Made by a program: the position numbers and the translations under genes. From contig NZ_RQHW01000028.1 in NCBI RefSeq assembly GCF_004770995.1, forward strand, positions 124,001 through 188,000: 64,000 nt of DNA. Direction: 5' to 3'. This stretch comes from Leptospira idonii (GTDB lineage: Bacteria > Spirochaetota > Leptospiria > Leptospirales > Leptospiraceae). Position 1 is the stretch's first letter; each line of letters opens with the position of its first letter. The notes beneath the pieces are model-generated. The model ran no database searches. It was given only the letters and a program-made list of their open reading frames with translations, and had not been told where the DNA came from. Below are positions 27,303 to 38,961 of the stretch, piece by piece.

Positions 27303-27836
27303 ATGAATATCATTTTAGTCGGCCCCAGAGGAGCGGGAAAATCGAAAGTTTCCAGAACCTTGTCCAAACAAATCCAGTTCCCAGTGGTATCTACGGATTC
27401 CGTCATCGTTTATGAAAACGGAGGAATCCCCATTCCTAAATTCGTGGAACAAAAAGGATGGAAGGCCTTTCGTGATTTAGAATATTCTATTTTATCAAAA
27501 TTACAGAATGCGGACGGAATCATTCTCGATTGCGGCGGTGGAATTCTTTTCGATTTGGATGAGAATGGAAACGAAATTCCCAGCGAAAGGAAACTTTCCA
27601 TTTTGCGTAAATTAGGACGAATCATCCTTCTGGAAAAGGACTTCAACGAACTTGTCGAGAAAGTGGAAGGCGATAAAACAAGGCCGGATCTAGCGAAAAA
27701 CAAGGCCTATGCGGAGATACTCAAAAAAAGACTCCCTGTTTATTACGAATCTTCCCATTATAAAATCAATATGAGCAAACTCTCCAAAGAAGACGCCGCA
27801 GATAAAATCAAAGACCTTCTGGGTTTTCCCGACTAA
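27303..27836 (+). CDS. aroK: Shikimate kinase
   Basis: A 177-residue P-loop kinase of the aromatic amino-acid pathway, phosphorylating shikimate at O3. Visible are the Walker A GPRGAGKSKVS (about 7-17), the substrate Asp in STDSVI, the WKAFRDLEY segment with shikimate-binding Arg, the DCGGGI loop, and the lid Arg in KTRPDL. Length is normal. The ATG directly follows the HDOD stop. It converges with the hybrid kinase gene, seven bases away. Confidence 0.92.
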   Translation: MNIILVGPRGAGKSKVSRTLSKQIQFPVVSTDSVIVYENGGIPIPKFVEQKGWKAFRDLEYSILSKLQNADGIILDCGGGILFDLDENGNEIPSERKLSILRKLGRIILLEKDFNELVEKVEGDKTRPDLAKNKAYAEILKKRLPVYYESSHYKINMSKLSKEDAADKIKDLLGFPD

Positions 27837-27843
27837 CTAACAA

Positions 27844-30384
27844 CTAAGAATTCTTTTTAAACAGATACTTTCGGATCAAATCCTTCAAAAGAGTCCGGTC
27901 GATCGGCTTCGTTAAAAAATCGTTCATTCCCGCTTCCAAACATTTTTCCCTTTCTCCTTTGACCGCACCGGCCGTCAACGCAATGATGATCCCGTAAGAG
28001 GAAGTGAGTTTTTCATACTTACGGATGTGTTGCGTGGCAGTGTATCCGTCCATCTCCGGCATTTGAATGTCCATCAAAACCAGTTCCGGATGATTGGCCT
28101 GGTATTTGGACACAGCTTCTTTCCCGTCCCTTGCCTCCACAATATGAAGGTTAGGAAACGTTTTCGCCAAAATCGCCTTAGTCAGCTGCATATTCACATC
28201 ATTGTCTTCCACAATGAGAACTTTAGAACGTAAAGAGGCGTCGTCGTTTTGGTTCTTTTTCTCAGAAAGGTCTTTCGCCGCAGTTCCCGCATGACCACCT
28301 AATTTTTCATAGGCGGAAGCCGCAAAAAGAAACAAGTTAAAAGAGAACCGGCTCCCTTTTCCCACTTCGCTTTCCAAGTCCAGACTGGAACCCATTTGAT
28401 TGAGGATCTTTTCGGAAATAACAAGTCCTAAACCGGTTCCTCCGTATTTTTTAGTGGTAGAGGCATCCGCTTGACTGAATGCCTGGAACAATTTCAATTG
28501 GTTGTCTCTGGAAATTCCTATTCCGGAGTCTTCAATGGAGAAATAATATTTCACTCTTCCGTCTTCGTCTTGTTTGCCGGCAGTAAGATCCAATTTGATC
28601 TCTCCTTTTGCAGTGAACTTCACGGCATTGCTGACAAGATTCAGAATCACCTGTTTGAGCCGGATCGGATCCGTGAATACATATTGTTCCTTCTCCGGTA
28701 AAGAAACAGAGATTTTTAAGCCTTTGGAGAGAGCTTGGGGTTCCGCAATGGCCACTGCGGATAAGATGAGAGAATTCAGTTCCGTTTCTATCTCATATAA
28801 CTCCAGTTTGCCTGCTTCGATTTTTGAAAAATCTAAAATATCACTGATCACATCCATCAAAGATCTGGCCGATCTAGTTACGTTTTCCATATAGGATCTC
28901 TGTGTTTCATCCAGTTCCGTCTGTAGAACCAATTCGGAAAAACCGATCACACCGTTTAAAGGAGTTCTGATCTCGTGGGACATGTTCGTTAAAAATTCCG
29001 TTTTCGCCTTATTTGCGAATTCGGCCTGATCTTTAGCAGTTTTGAGTTCCGTTTCCGCTCGTTTTCTCTCCGTTATGTTTTCCGTGTACATTACGATTCC
29101 TCCGATCGCTCCATCGGATGCGGTCCAAGGCCTCACTTCCCATTTAAGCCATTGAACGGAGCCGTCTACCCTGATAAAAGGGTCTTCCTCACATCTTTCC
29201 GTGGAACCCGCCAAACAACGATTATGAATGATTTTCCATTCGTCGGAGATCTCCGGAAAGATCTCGTAATGGGATTTTCCTATAATGTTTCTTCCTGTAA
29301 GACCGTAATCGCTCTTCCAACGTTCCGAACAAGCGATATAACACATATTATGATCCATCATCGCAACTGCGGCGGGTGCATATTGCACGAAAGCGGAAAG
29401 TCTTCCTTCCGTTTCCTTGATGGCTTCGTCCGATTTTTTTCTTTCCGTGATGTCTATGATGTACCCGCTCCAAATCACAGCGGAATCTGGACGGACCAAA
29501 TTAGGGAGGGAGGAAAATTGAATCCACTTTTGTTTTCCGGAAGGAGTGATGACACGGATTTCCGTACTGAAAAGTTCACCCGTCCTTCCCACTTTAAAAA
29601 CTTCTGATCTGAGTTTGTTCCTATCATGAGGATGAATCATACTCATAAACGCCTTGAAATTTCTTTGTATCTGTTCCGGTTTGACTTCGAAGAAGTCGTA
29701 ACATCTGGGGCTTAAATATAAAAACTCGCTCTGACGATTATTGTACATTACGAAATCATAAAGAACGAACGGGATCGTATTCGCCATTCTTTCGAATCGT
29801 TCCAAACTTTGTTTGTATGCCTCTTCCGTGATTTTTCTGATATCACTCGTTTGTTTTGCCGCAATCAGTTGACCCAGAGTGACTACCAAAGGTTCCAGAA
29901 AGTCTTCCCAAGTTTCCGAATATCCTCCTTCTCTACCGGAAATGGCGATCACAGCCACCAATTTGTCCTGCACTTTCACGGGAAGTCCCAAAAAGGATTT
30001 GAGAAAAGGGTATTCTTTCAATGGGTTCGTTTCTTCTGAATTTTGATTCAACCGAACGCATTGTCCTTTTTCCAAATAGGAATGAAAGAAGGAGTTCAAA
30101 TTCAAGGAAATACAATTCTTCGAAATTTCATTTCGGGAGGATTCAGATAGATCCGCACTCCAAACCGCTTCTTCGATTCCCGATTCTTTCAGATAAGGAA
30201 CTTCCTCGCTGGTATGATGTACATAACTGATGTATCCGAATTCGCTGGCAGTAACGGATAAAAGATCGTCCAATAACTGCTGAAATGCGGAATGATAATC
30301 CCCGGTGATGAAGGTAGACTGTGCCTTGGTAATGGCGCCTAAAAGTGCCACATAACTGGGATCTAATTGACTTCTTTCTAACAT
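27844..30384 (-). CDS. Hybrid histidine kinase (GAF-PAS-PAS-HisKA-HATPase-REC)
   Basis: An 846-residue cytoplasmic-looking kinase with no membrane span. Order: GAF-like domain (about 20-170), PAS (about 195-320, with an ITERKKS linker), PAS (about 325-450, ITERKRAE linker), HisKA with NMSHEIRTPLNGVIGFSE (phospho-His near 475), HATPase (N-box NLVSNAVKF; G-box GGTGLGLVISEKI) and a C-terminal receiver (about 720-840, phospho-Asp in LVLMDIQMPEMDGY). No downstream regulator gene is adjacent, so phosphorelay partners are elsewhere. It follows the TPM-domain gene by 8 bases and is probably co-transcribed with it. Confidence 0.93.
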   Translation of the reverse strand: MLERSQLDPSYVALLGAITKAQSTFITGDYHSAFQQLLDDLLSVTASEFGYISYVHHTSEEVPYLKESGIEEAVWSADLSESSRNEISKNCISLNLNSFFHSYLEKGQCVRLNQNSEETNPLKEYPFLKSFLGLPVKVQDKLVAVIAISGREGGYSETWEDFLEPLVVTLGQLIAAKQTSDIRKITEEAYKQSLERFERMANTIPFVLYDFVMYNNRQSEFLYLSPRCYDFFEVKPEQIQRNFKAFMSMIHPHDRNKLRSEVFKVGRTGELFSTEIRVITPSGKQKWIQFSSLPNLVRPDSAVIWSGYIIDITERKKSDEAIKETEGRLSAFVQYAPAAVAMMDHNMCYIACSERWKSDYGLTGRNIIGKSHYEIFPEISDEWKIIHNRCLAGSTERCEEDPFIRVDGSVQWLKWEVRPWTASDGAIGGIVMYTENITERKRAETELKTAKDQAEFANKAKTEFLTNMSHEIRTPLNGVIGFSELVLQTELDETQRSYMENVTRSARSLMDVISDILDFSKIEAGKLELYEIETELNSLILSAVAIAEPQALSKGLKISVSLPEKEQYVFTDPIRLKQVILNLVSNAVKFTAKGEIKLDLTAGKQDEDGRVKYYFSIEDSGIGISRDNQLKLFQAFSQADASTTKKYGGTGLGLVISEKILNQMGSSLDLESEVGKGSRFSFNLFLFAASAYEKLGGHAGTAAKDLSEKKNQNDDASLRSKVLIVEDNDVNMQLTKAILAKTFPNLHIVEARDGKEAVSKYQANHPELVLMDIQMPEMDGYTATQHIRKYEKLTSSYGIIIALTAGAVKGEREKCLEAGMNDFLTKPIDRTLLKDLIRKYLFKKNS

Positions 30385-30392
30385 AATCGATG

Positions 30393-31328
30393 TTACCAGC
30401 TTCCTGAGGAACCCCCTCCTCCGAAACTTCCTCCGCCTCCGCTGAATCCACCACCGGAAGAGCTTCCCCCGCTACTAAATCCTCCTCCATCGGAAGTCCC
30501 CCCCGATCCTTCCGAATAAGATACGTTATCTGTAACTTTATCGGAAATTTTGCGAAGCCAGGAGATTTTATCTCTTCCCCATCGAACAAAAGGGAAGCCG
30601 ATCAGATACACTAGGTTGGATAAGAGCCATCCCCAGAATCCGTAAAACATAGAAGGGACCCATTGGAAAAAGATAAGTAAGAAGAAAAACATAAACCAGG
30701 AGGAGCTGTCTCTGTGAAAGGCGCCTATGAATGCGAATATAAATATAATCGCAACAAAAGGAAGGCCGAAAAGATAGAGCCAATATTCTCCCTCTTCCGC
30801 ACCAACTCCGTGAAAACTCACGAACTTTTCCCAAATACTTTGTTCCTTAGGAGGCTCCCCCCCTTCTAAAACTTCCATCAGTGCAAGAACTCCCTTTTCC
30901 AATCCTGCTTCGTAATTCTCTTTTTTAAATTCGGGAATCATCACTTGATTGAGGATTCTATTGCAATAAACATCCGTTAACATCCATTCCAGACCGTAAC
31001 CTACTTCGATCCTTGCCTTTCTTTCCGTAACCGCCAAAAGAATCAATATACCGTTGTCATGTTTTTTCTGGCCTAACTTCCATTCTTCCACGACCTTGAT
31101 GGAATATTCCTCTAGATTTTCTCCTTCCAGAGAATAAATTGCCAAAATAGCGATTTGGTTGGTCGTCTCTTTTTCGTGTTTTTCCAATAACGCTTCCATC
31201 TTATCTGCAAACATAAAGGACAGAAGGCCCGGCTCTGCAGTCACTCTTCTCGTTAGAGGAGGAACCTCCCTTGCGAACGTACTTTGCCAGGAAACAAAAC
31301 AAAATAAAAGGAAAGCAAGAGATTTCAT
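30393..31328 (-). CDS. TPM-domain (YgcG-type) membrane protein
   Basis: A 311-residue protein. A signal peptide (about 19 residues, ending TFARE) precedes a TPM/phosphatase-like domain (about 30-160, with NQIAILAIYSLEG and KARIEVGYGLEW). Two or three transmembrane helices (about 180-245) and a Gly/Ser tail rich in GGG repeats follow. The tail pattern is typical of YgcG/TPM proteins, linked in other organisms to membrane-protein quality control. It is the first gene of a pair with the hybrid kinase. Confidence 0.85.
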   Translation of the reverse strand: MKSLAFLLFCFVSWQSTFAREVPPLTRRVTAEPGLLSFMFADKMEALLEKHEKETTNQIAILAIYSLEGENLEEYSIKVVEEWKLGQKKHDNGILILLAVTERKARIEVGYGLEWMLTDVYCNRILNQVMIPEFKKENYEAGLEKGVLALMEVLEGGEPPKEQSIWEKFVSFHGVGAEEGEYWLYLFGLPFVAIIFIFAFIGAFHRDSSSWFMFFFLLIFFQWVPSMFYGFWGWLLSNLVYLIGFPFVRWGRDKISWLRKISDKVTDNVSYSEGSGGTSDGGGFSSGGSSSGGGFSGGGGSFGGGGSSGSW

Positions 31329-31376
31329 GCGAATACCTTAGTTGACAATCGGAAAGGAATAAAGTTATTTTTCCCC

Positions 31377-32555
31377 ATGAATGTGGAGTTTTTATCGCAC
31401 TGGATTCTCATCCGAGAAGGGCAAATAAGTGAGTACGTTTACCTAATCGGTGTGTTTTTTTGGATTTTGATTTCCCTATCGGGACTTTTGGTATTGAAAT
31501 CGAATCGTCCTCTTGCGACCCCCACCACCCTTTTCACTCTTATCTCTTTTCTGCCCTTCAGTTATCTTTGTTACGATTCGTACAAAACGGATCGCACGGA
31601 CGGTTATACTGTTAAAATCGATTCAGAAACTAAAACGATACGTTTCGGAGACTCCTCCCGAATAAAGGATACAGTTGTCCCTTATTCCGAATGGACCTCG
31701 TACAGAATCACATCCAAAACAAAATCTGAAAAAGAAAAAACCCGTTATACGGATACGATCGAACTAGAACATCGTTCCGGTTTTTATCTGGGGTTAGGTT
31801 CCGTCTCGGTGACCGATTATTTTAACGAAAAAGAACCTTTTTCTCGTTATGCGGAACTCAACAGAGAGATGCGGAAATTCGTTAGAATCCTGCCTTTGCC
31901 CATACTTGCAGTGTATGGAGGGAAACATCAGGGAATTTTATTGAAAGACATGGAAGAAGAAAAACACGAAGAAACGACTTCTTCTACTCCTGGCAGCTTC
32001 AAAGATATTTCCTTTCCTCTGCGCTGGAAGTACACTGTGTCCAATGCGGCTTATTCCTTTTTTGCGGCTCTTTTGGCCTGCGGTCATTTGGGAGTTCTGC
32101 TTCTCTGGCTTGCTTTCCAAGGGAACCGATTTCTTTGGAAACGAAGCCTTCTTATCGGTTTCGTATTTTATGTTTTAGCAGGATTCGATTATTTACATTA
32201 CATCCACGGCAAAGACGGAGCTGAATTCCAAATAGAAGAAACAAGTTCCGGTTTCCGTCTTACATCTTTCAGCAAAGGAAAACCTCCTCACTTGGAATCG
32301 GAAGTGATTCGGGGAAAATCGATTCTGCCCGTCTTACATCTTCCTGAAAAAAGAATCACATTTATCTCCAAGGCCAGTTGGGAAAAAACACTTCGTTTAG
32401 CGGAGCAAATCGACAAAGGAAGTGCAGAAGGAACTCTCTCAGCCTTGGGAAGTTCGATGGAAGGAGATTGGGATTCAGTGATTTGGGACGTCTCCGATTT
32501 GCCTATGGAAGAAGTAACTTCCCTATTTTTGAAGCTAAATGCTGTGAAAGAGTAA
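31377..32555 (+). CDS. Membrane protein of unknown function
   Basis: A 392-residue protein with four predicted membrane segments: two N-terminal (about 20-40 and 50-65) and two central (about 225-245 and 260-275). Two soluble regions flank the central pair. Both contain beta-strand patterns (VKIDSETKTIRFGDSSR, FQIEETSSGFRLTSF) that look internally similar, possibly a duplicated PH-like fold. No family is recognised. A TTGACA-N17-TTATTT promoter candidate lies at 31342-31370. It is divergent from the TPM gene. Confidence 0.65.
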   Translation: MNVEFLSHWILIREGQISEYVYLIGVFFWILISLSGLLVLKSNRPLATPTTLFTLISFLPFSYLCYDSYKTDRTDGYTVKIDSETKTIRFGDSSRIKDTVVPYSEWTSYRITSKTKSEKEKTRYTDTIELEHRSGFYLGLGSVSVTDYFNEKEPFSRYAELNREMRKFVRILPLPILAVYGGKHQGILLKDMEEEKHEETTSSTPGSFKDISFPLRWKYTVSNAAYSFFAALLACGHLGVLLLWLAFQGNRFLWKRSLLIGFVFYVLAGFDYLHYIHGKDGAEFQIEETSSGFRLTSFSKGKPPHLESEVIRGKSILPVLHLPEKRITFISKASWEKTLRLAEQIDKGSAEGTLSALGSSMEGDWDSVIWDVSDLPMEEVTSLFLKLNAVKE

Positions 32556-32737
32556 AATCGGAAAATGTACATTCATAGGTCATATTGAATATATAAAAGG
32601 CATATCGTACTCGTACTGTACAAATCAACAATTTCGATTTTGCGTAAAAGTCTCACAATTTGCTGATTTCAAAAGGATTCGACAGCATAGCCTTTTTCAA
32701 AAACAAGGTACATTACTTGCTTTAGGATAGGATACTC

Positions 32738-35700
32738 ATGCACACAGAAAGAAATCCCTTTACACTTCCCTCCCTAGGACCCCAAGCGCAAGGTATGTAC
32801 GACCCGGCCGAAGACAAAGATTCTTGCGGGGTGGGTTTTATCGCCAACTATAAGGGCAAACGTTCCCGAGACATCATTGATAAGGGAATCAAATTGATGT
32901 GCAATTTGGAGCATAGAGGTGCCGAAGGTGCCGACCCGAAAACGGGAGACGGTGCGGGGATCATGATCAATATCCCGGATGCTTTCTTTAGAAAGGTGCT
33001 CCCCTTCACTCTTCCGAAAGAAGGAGATTATGCAGTCGGAGTTTTATTTCTTCCTCAAAATAAAGACGTAAGAGAAGCCTTGGAGAACGTGATCGAGAAG
33101 ATCATCGTAGACGAAGGAGAAGAATTCTTAGGGTTCAGAGATGTTCCCATTAACAAAGAATATGCGGGGGTAGTCGCATCCAAAACCCTTCCCGTATTCA
33201 AACATGTATTTTTCGCTAAAAAATCCAAAAAGATCAAAACGAACGATGAGTTCGAAAGAAAAGTATTTTTAATCAGAAGACTCATCGACAGAAGGATCCG
33301 TTCCGAATACAAATTGGATCGTTCCCAATACTACGTTCCTAGCTTTTCTTCCAGAACCATCGTTTACAAAGGGATGCTTTTAGGAGACCAAGTCAAAAAA
33401 TTCTACGAAGATTTGAAATCTCCCGATTTAACTTCTGCGTTCTGTTTGACTCACACTCGTTTCTCTACAAACACCTTCCCTACTTGGGACCTGGCTCACC
33501 CTTACCGACTCATCGCACACAACGGAGAGATCAACACTCTTCGTGGAAACATGAACTGGATGGCTGCCAGACAAATGGTGATGGAATCTCCAATTTATGG
33601 AGACGAACTGAAAAGAATGCTTCCTATCGTTATGGAAGGTCAGTCAGATACGGCAACTTTCGATACGGTTTTGGAACTTCTAGTGATGGGAGGAAGAAGC
33701 CTTCCTCACGCTGTGATGATGATGATCCCGGAAGCTTGGTCCAAAAACAAGTCTATGGATCCGGACAGACGTGCGTTTTACGAATATCATGCGACCATTA
33801 TGGAGCCTTGGGACGGACCTGCTGCCATCGCATTCACAGACGGAAGAATCATCGGCGCCACTTTGGACAGAAACGGTCTTCGTCCTGCCAGAGTCGTCAT
33901 CACAAAAGACGATGAAATCATCATGTCTTCCGAAGCGGGAGTTTTGAATCTCCCACCGGAACAAATCCTGAAACAAGACAGATTGAAACCGGGAAGAATG
34001 CTCCTGATCGATATGGAAAAAGGGCAAATTCTGGACGACGAAGAGATCAAAAAACAAATCTCTACTCAAAAGCCATACAAACAATGGGTAGACGAGAATA
34101 TGATCCGTCTGCACTCTTTGCCGGATCCTGAGAACGTAAAACAACCGCAACACGAAACAATTTTGGAAAGACAAAGAGCTTTCGGATACACTCATGAGGA
34201 CGTTTTTACCATCGTCAAACCGATGGGAGTCGCAGGAGAAGAACCGATCGGTTCCATGGGCGTGGATTCTTCCTTAGCGGTTCTCAGCGAGAAACCGCAG
34301 CCTCTTTTCCGTTATTTCAAACAAAACTTCGCACAGGTAACCAACCCTCCTATCGATCCGATCCGTGAAGAGTTAGTGATGGAACTCACCACTTACATCG
34401 GCCCGGAAGGGAACCTTCTAGACGAACAGCCGGAACACGCTCATCGTTTGGAATTGGAACATCCTATCCTAACGAACGAAGACTTTGAAAAGATCAAACA
34501 AATCTCAGAAGGTCATTTCAAAGCGAAGACATTCGAAATTCTTTTCGACCCAAGCAAAAAACACGATATGAGAAACTCTCTCGATCGAGTTTGTAAAGAA
34601 GCGGCCAAAGCGGTTCGAGAATTGGGAGTGAATCTGATCATTCTTACCGACCATGGTGCGAACGAAAAGAAAGCAGCAATCCCTTCTCTTCTTGCAGTTG
34701 CAGGCCTCCATCACTTTCTTATCAGAGAAGGTTTAAGAACCAGAGCGGGAATCGTACTTGAATCGGGAGAACCGAGAGAAGTAGCCCACTTCGCCTTGTT
34801 ATGTGGTTATGGAGCGAATGCGATCAATCCTTACCTTGCTTTTGAGACCTTGGCGGATCTTTCCCAGCAAGGGCTTCTTCCCGAAGTAAAAGACTACAAA
34901 GACGCTAAGAAAAACTATATCAAATCCATCGGGAAAGGATTGTTCAAAGTATTCTCTAAAATGGGAATCTCCACCTTGCAGTCATATTGCGGTGCGCAGA
35001 TTTTCGAAGCGGTAGGTCTGGATTCGGAATTGGTGAACGGTTATTTTGCGGGAACTCAATCCAAAATCGAAGGACTCTCTCTGGAGATGTTGGAAGAAGA
35101 AACAGTAAGAAGACACAAAGCTGCTTACGATCCTACTTACTTTCCGAACAATTTGGAGCCGGGCGGAGTGCACTATTTCCGTAAAAACGGAGACACTCAC
35201 CTTTACACTCCTACTACAGTTCATAAATTGCAAAGAGCGACTCAAACGGGAGATTATAAAATCTTCAAAGAGTTCTCCTCTCTCATCGACAACCAAAACG
35301 AAAAGGCGATCACTCTTCGCAGTTTGTTCCAATTGGACTTCGACAACTCCAAAGAAATTCCTTTGGAAGAAGTGGAATCCGTAAAATCCATCCTAAAACG
35401 TTTCCAAACAGGTGCGATGAGCCACGGCTCTATTTCCTGGGAAGCACATACCACACTTGCCATCGCAATGAACCGTATCGGTGCGAAATCGAATACGGGA
35501 GAAGGCGGAGAAGATCCGATTCGTTTCAAAACTCTTCCGAACGGAGATTCGATGCGTTCCTCCATCAAACAAGTGGCTTCCGCTCGTTTCGGTGTAACGA
35601 TGGAATACCTCACCAATGCGGATGACATCCAAATCAAGATGGCGCAGGGCGCAAAACCGGGAGAAGGCGGACAGCTTCCTGGTCATAAGGTAGATAAATA

Positions 35701-37318
35701 CATCGGATGGTTGCGTTATTCCACTCCGGGTGTGACTTTGATCTCCCCTCCTCCTCACCACGATATTTATTCCATCGAAGATTTGAAACAGTTGATCTTC
35801 GACCTCAAAAACTCGAACCCTCGTTCCAGAGTGTCCGTAAAACTAGTATCAGAGTCCGGAGTAGGAACCGTGGCGGCGGGAGTTGCAAAAGCTCATGCAG
35901 ACCACATCCTCATCGCAGGTCATGAAGGTGGAACGGGAGCAAGTCCCATCTCCTCCATCCACCATGCGGGAACTCCTTGGGAATTGGGGCTTTCTGAAAC
36001 TCACCAAACACTTGTTGCTAACGGACTTAGGGACAGAGTGTATCTGGCTGTGGACGGTAAACTTCTCACAGGAAAAGACGTAGTCATCGGAGCCTTATTA
36101 GGTGCCGAAGAATTCGGATTCTCCACATCCGCACTCGTAGCGGTGGGATGTATCATGATGAGAAAATGCCACTTGAACACATGCCCTGTGGGAGTCGCCA
36201 CTCAAGATGAATTTTTAAGACACAAGTTCACCGGTAAACCGGAGTATGTTGTGAATTTCATGACTTTCGTTGCTGAAGAAGTCAGAGAGATCATGGCAAA
36301 ACTAGGTTTCAGAACTTTCGAAGAAATGATCGGACAAGTTGAAAAAATCAAATTCAAAAGACCTCACCACCACTGGAAGGCTCGCGGACTTGATTTCACA
36401 AAAGTTCTCAACAGACCGACTCCTATCTTCCCTACCGGTCTTTACCGTTCGAAAGAACAAAACCACCACTTGGACGAACAGATCGACAACGAACTCATCC
36501 GTCAGTCCAGAGCGGCGGTGGATCACAAACAACCTGTGAATATCAAAACGAACATAGTCAACCTGAACCGTTCCGTAGGTACAATGTTATCTCACGAGGT
36601 AACTAAAAAATACGGAGTGGAAGGATTGGAAGAAGATACGATCCAAATCGAGTTCACGGGAACCGCAGGACAGTCGTTTGGTGCTTTTGTCACGAAAGGT
36701 ATGACCTTCCGACTTGTAGGCGAAGGAAACGATTACGTAGGAAAGGGTCTCTGCGGAGGAAAACTCATCTTCCAAACTCCTAAAAACGCTCCTTACAAAG
36801 CGGAAGAAAACATAGTGATCGGAAACACTTGTTTCATCGGAGCTACGAGCGGAATCGCATATGTAAACGGGCTCGCAGGAGAACGTTTCTGTGTGAGAAA
36901 CTCAGGAGCGACCGTCATTGTGGAAGGAACAGGCGACCACGGCTGTGAATATATGACAGGCGGCCGAGTGATCGTTCTGGGAGGAATCGGAAGAAACTTC
37001 GCAGCAGGTATGTCAGGCGGGATCGCTTACATCTGGAATCCTAAAGGAACGGCAGAAGCTCTCATCAACAAAGAGATGGTAGATTTGGAAGCGGTTTCGA
37101 AAGAAGAAGCGGATGAGATCAAAAATCTAGTTCTGAATCATAAAAATTACACCGGATCCGACAGAGCCGGAGAAATACTCAACTCTTGGGATAAGGAAAT
37201 TTCTAATTTCCTAAAAGTGATTCCGAGAGATTACAAAAAAGCTCTGGAGAAAATGAAAGAAGAAGCCAAAGCAGCGGATGCAAACGGCAAAAAAGAGGGA
37301 GTGGGCGCACGTGGGTAA
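32738..37318 (+). CDS. gltB: Glutamate synthase (NADPH) large subunit
   Basis: A 1526-residue enzyme making two glutamates from glutamine and 2-oxoglutarate. The N-terminal Ntn amidotransferase domain starts after a 29-residue propeptide at catalytic Cys30 ([11 protein letters not shown]). A central domain and the FMN-binding synthase domain follow ([27 protein letters not shown]). The 3Fe-4S ligands are in [15 protein letters not shown]. The C-terminal GXGXG beta-helix is also present. Full length matches bacterial GltB. An AGGATAGGA ribosome site precedes the ATG. It overlaps gltD by 8 bases, so the two are made together. Confidence 0.97.
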   Translation: MHTERNPFTLPSLGPQAQGMYDPAEDKDSCGVGFIANYKGKRSRDIIDKGIKLMCNLEHRGAEGADPKTGDGAGIMINIPDAFFRKVLPFTLPKEGDYAVGVLFLPQNKDVREALENVIEKIIVDEGEEFLGFRDVPINKEYAGVVASKTLPVFKHVFFAKKSKKIKTNDEFERKVFLIRRLIDRRIRSEYKLDRSQYYVPSFSSRTIVYKGMLLGDQVKKFYEDLKSPDLTSAFCLTHTRFSTNTFPTWDLAHPYRLIAHNGEINTLRGNMNWMAARQMVMESPIYGDELKRMLPIVMEGQSDTATFDTVLELLVMGGRSLPHAVMMMIPEAWSKNKSMDPDRRAFYEYHATIMEPWDGPAAIAFTDGRIIGATLDRNGLRPARVVITKDDEIIMSSEAGVLNLPPEQILKQDRLKPGRMLLIDMEKGQILDDEEIKKQISTQKPYKQWVDENMIRLHSLPDPENVKQPQHETILERQRAFGYTHEDVFTIVKPMGVAGEEPIGSMGVDSSLAVLSEKPQPLFRYFKQNFAQVTNPPIDPIREELVMELTTYIGPEGNLLDEQPEHAHRLELEHPILTNEDFEKIKQISEGHFKAKTFEILFDPSKKHDMRNSLDRVCKEAAKAVRELGVNLIILTDHGANEKKAAIPSLLAVAGLHHFLIREGLRTRAGIVLESGEPREVAHFALLCGYGANAINPYLAFETLADLSQQGLLPEVKDYKDAKKNYIKSIGKGLFKVFSKMGISTLQSYCGAQIFEAVGLDSELVNGYFAGTQSKIEGLSLEMLEEETVRRHKAAYDPTYFPNNLEPGGVHYFRKNGDTHLYTPTTVHKLQRATQTGDYKIFKEFSSLIDNQNEKAITLRSLFQLDFDNSKEIPLEEVESVKSILKRFQTGAMSHGSISWEAHTTLAIAMNRIGAKSNTGEGGEDPIRFKTLPNGDSMRSSIKQVASARFGVTMEYLTNADDIQIKMAQGAKPGEGGQLPGHKVDKYIGWLRYSTPGVTLISPPPHHDIYSIEDLKQLIFDLKNSNPRSRVSVKLVSESGVGTVAAGVAKAHADHILIAGHEGGTGASPISSIHHAGTPWELGLSETHQTLVANGLRDRVYLAVDGKLLTGKDVVIGALLGAEEFGFSTSALVAVGCIMMRKCHLNTCPVGVATQDEFLRHKFTGKPEYVVNFMTFVAEEVREIMAKLGFRTFEEMIGQVEKIKFKRPHHHWKARGLDFTKVLNRPTPIFPTGLYRSKEQNHHLDEQIDNELIRQSRAAVDHKQPVNIKTNIVNLNRSVGTMLSHEVTKKYGVEGLEEDTIQIEFTGTAGQSFGAFVTKGMTFRLVGEGNDYVGKGLCGGKLIFQTPKNAPYKAEENIVIGNTCFIGATSGIAYVNGLAGERFCVRNSGATVIVEGTGDHGCEYMTGGRVIVLGGIGRNFAAGMSGGIAYIWNPKGTAEALINKEMVDLEAVSKEEADEIKNLVLNHKNYTGSDRAGEILNSWDKEISNFLKVIPRDYKKALEKMKEEAKAADANGKKEGVGARG

Positions 37319-38753
37319 AGCAACAGGGTTTTTAGAATATAAAAAAGAATACCTTCAAAAAATCGCACCGTCGGAAAGGTTAAAGAATTACAAAGAATTC
37401 GAAAAACCTTTTCCAGAGAACACTGCGAAAGAACAAGGCGCACGTTGTATGGACTGCGGAATTCCCTTCTGCCACGGAGAGACCGGTTGTCCTGTAGACA
37501 ACTTAATCCCGGAGTTCAACGACTTTATCTATAAAGGTCGTTGGAAAGAAGCTTGGGAAAATCTTTCCAAAACAAATAACTTTCCCGAATTTACGGGAAG
37601 ACTTTGTCCTGCTCCTTGCGAATCCGCTTGCACACTAGGAATCATTGAACCTCCCGTTTCGATCAAATCGATCGAAAGAACCATCATAGACAGAGCCTGG
37701 GAAGAAGGTTGGGTCATCCCTCAGCCGTCTTCTTTCAAAACGGGCAAAAAAGTCGCAGTGGTCGGTTCAGGACCTGCAGGTCTCAGCGCCGCACAGCAGT
37801 TAGCTCGTGCAGGACACTCCGTCACATTATTCGAGAAAAACGACCGCATCGGCGGCCTACTCCGTTACGGAATCCCCGATTTCAAAATGGAAAAATGGCA
37901 TATCGACAAAAGAATGAAGCAGATGGAAGCGGAAGGTGTAGTTTTCAAAACCAACGTAAATGTTGGGAAAGATATAACCACAAAACAACTGCAAGCCGAC
38001 TTTGACGCTATCGTTCTTGCTTGCGGCTCCGAAGTGCCTAGAGATCTTCCTGTTCCTGGAAGGGAATTCAAAGGCGTTCACTTCGCTATGGATTTCCTCA
38101 CCAAAAACAACAAACAAGTTGCAGGTGATCATCTGGAAATCATTTCCGCAAAAGACAAAAATGTGATCGTGATCGGAGGAGGAGACACCGGTTCCGACTG
38201 TGTGGGTACTTCCAACCGACACGGAGCAAAATCAGTCATTCAAATCGAACTTTTCCCGGAACCTCCTAAAGACAGAGATCCTTCCACTCCTTGGCCTTTG
38301 TATCCTAAGATGCTCAGAACCTCCACTTCTCACGAAGAAGGAGTCGAGCGCAGATGGGCAATCTCCACGGTAGGATTCAAAGGAAACGACAAAGGCGAGG
38401 TCACTGCAATCTACGGAAACGAAGTGAAGGAAGAAAACGGAAAGTTCGTTCCTGTTCCCGGAACAGAATTCGAATGGCCTGCCGACCTAGTTTTGCTTGC
38501 GATGGGGTTTGTGAACCCGATCCAAGAAGGACTCATCCAAGACCTTCAATCCCAAGGGATGGAATTGGATCCGAGAGGAAATGTAAAAGCGAGTTTCGGA
38601 ACCAAAGCAGGATCTTTTGCCACAAGTCTGCCAAAAGTATACGCTTGCGGGGATGTAAGAAGAGGACAATCGCTGATTGTTTGGGCAATTTCAGAAGGTA
38701 GAAAATGTGCTGAACAAGTGAACCAATTTCTTCTACAAGAGGTGGAAGCTTAG
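37311..38753 (+). CDS. gltD: Glutamate synthase small subunit
   Basis: A 480-residue NADPH-dependent flavoprotein that feeds electrons to GltB. N-terminal Cys motifs for two 4Fe-4S clusters ([26 protein letters not shown]) precede an FAD Rossmann motif ([18 protein letters not shown]). The NADPH site reads GGGDTGSDC, and the closing [16 protein letters not shown] is typical. Start: GTG at 37311 gives the family N-terminus [10 protein letters not shown]; an ATG at 37278 would add 11 residues read from inside gltB. Expected complex: GltB-GltD heterodimers in the cytoplasm, the main ammonia-assimilation route with glutamine synthetase. Confidence 0.96.
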   Translation: MGKATGFLEYKKEYLQKIAPSERLKNYKEFEKPFPENTAKEQGARCMDCGIPFCHGETGCPVDNLIPEFNDFIYKGRWKEAWENLSKTNNFPEFTGRLCPAPCESACTLGIIEPPVSIKSIERTIIDRAWEEGWVIPQPSSFKTGKKVAVVGSGPAGLSAAQQLARAGHSVTLFEKNDRIGGLLRYGIPDFKMEKWHIDKRMKQMEAEGVVFKTNVNVGKDITTKQLQADFDAIVLACGSEVPRDLPVPGREFKGVHFAMDFLTKNNKQVAGDHLEIISAKDKNVIVIGGGDTGSDCVGTSNRHGAKSVIQIELFPEPPKDRDPSTPWPLYPKMLRTSTSHEEGVERRWAISTVGFKGNDKGEVTAIYGNEVKEENGKFVPVPGTEFEWPADLVLLAMGFVNPIQEGLIQDLQSQGMELDPRGNVKASFGTKAGSFATSLPKVYACGDVRRGQSLIVWAISEGRKCAEQVNQFLLQEVEA

Positions 38754-38950
38754 TTCCTAGACCTCCCCGGAGAACATTTAGAGCACACTTCTTCATAACA
38801 AGGGTAAGAAGTGTGCCCGAGGGGATCGGAGGGAACATTCGATTTGGCAAAAAATTTCTTGCAAAGCTCCCAAATAAATCGGATCATAGGGAGAATTAAT
38901 TTTATAAACGCTAACCCGACTAAAATAAGTGTTAGATAATACTGAAACAT
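38750..38950 (-). CDS. Small single-span membrane protein
   Basis: A 66-residue putative protein: one N-terminal membrane helix (about 5-25), a basic stretch (CKKFFAKS) and a Cys/Pro-rich tail ([14 protein letters not shown]) that could bind metal. AAGG precedes the ATG at nine bases. Its stop overlaps the gltD stop by four bases on the opposite strand. No family is recognised. Being short, it could be spurious, but the helix plus CxxC tail is coherent. Confidence 0.45.
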   Translation of the reverse strand: MFQYYLTLILVGLAFIKLILPMIRFIWELCKKFFAKSNVPSDPLGHTSYPCYEEVCSKCSPGRSRN

Positions 38951-38961
38951 AAGAGAAAGCC

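Noticed and set aside
33484..33915. Long alternative frame within gltB
   Set aside because: Arg/Ser-rich composition typical of a shadow of the true gltB frame.
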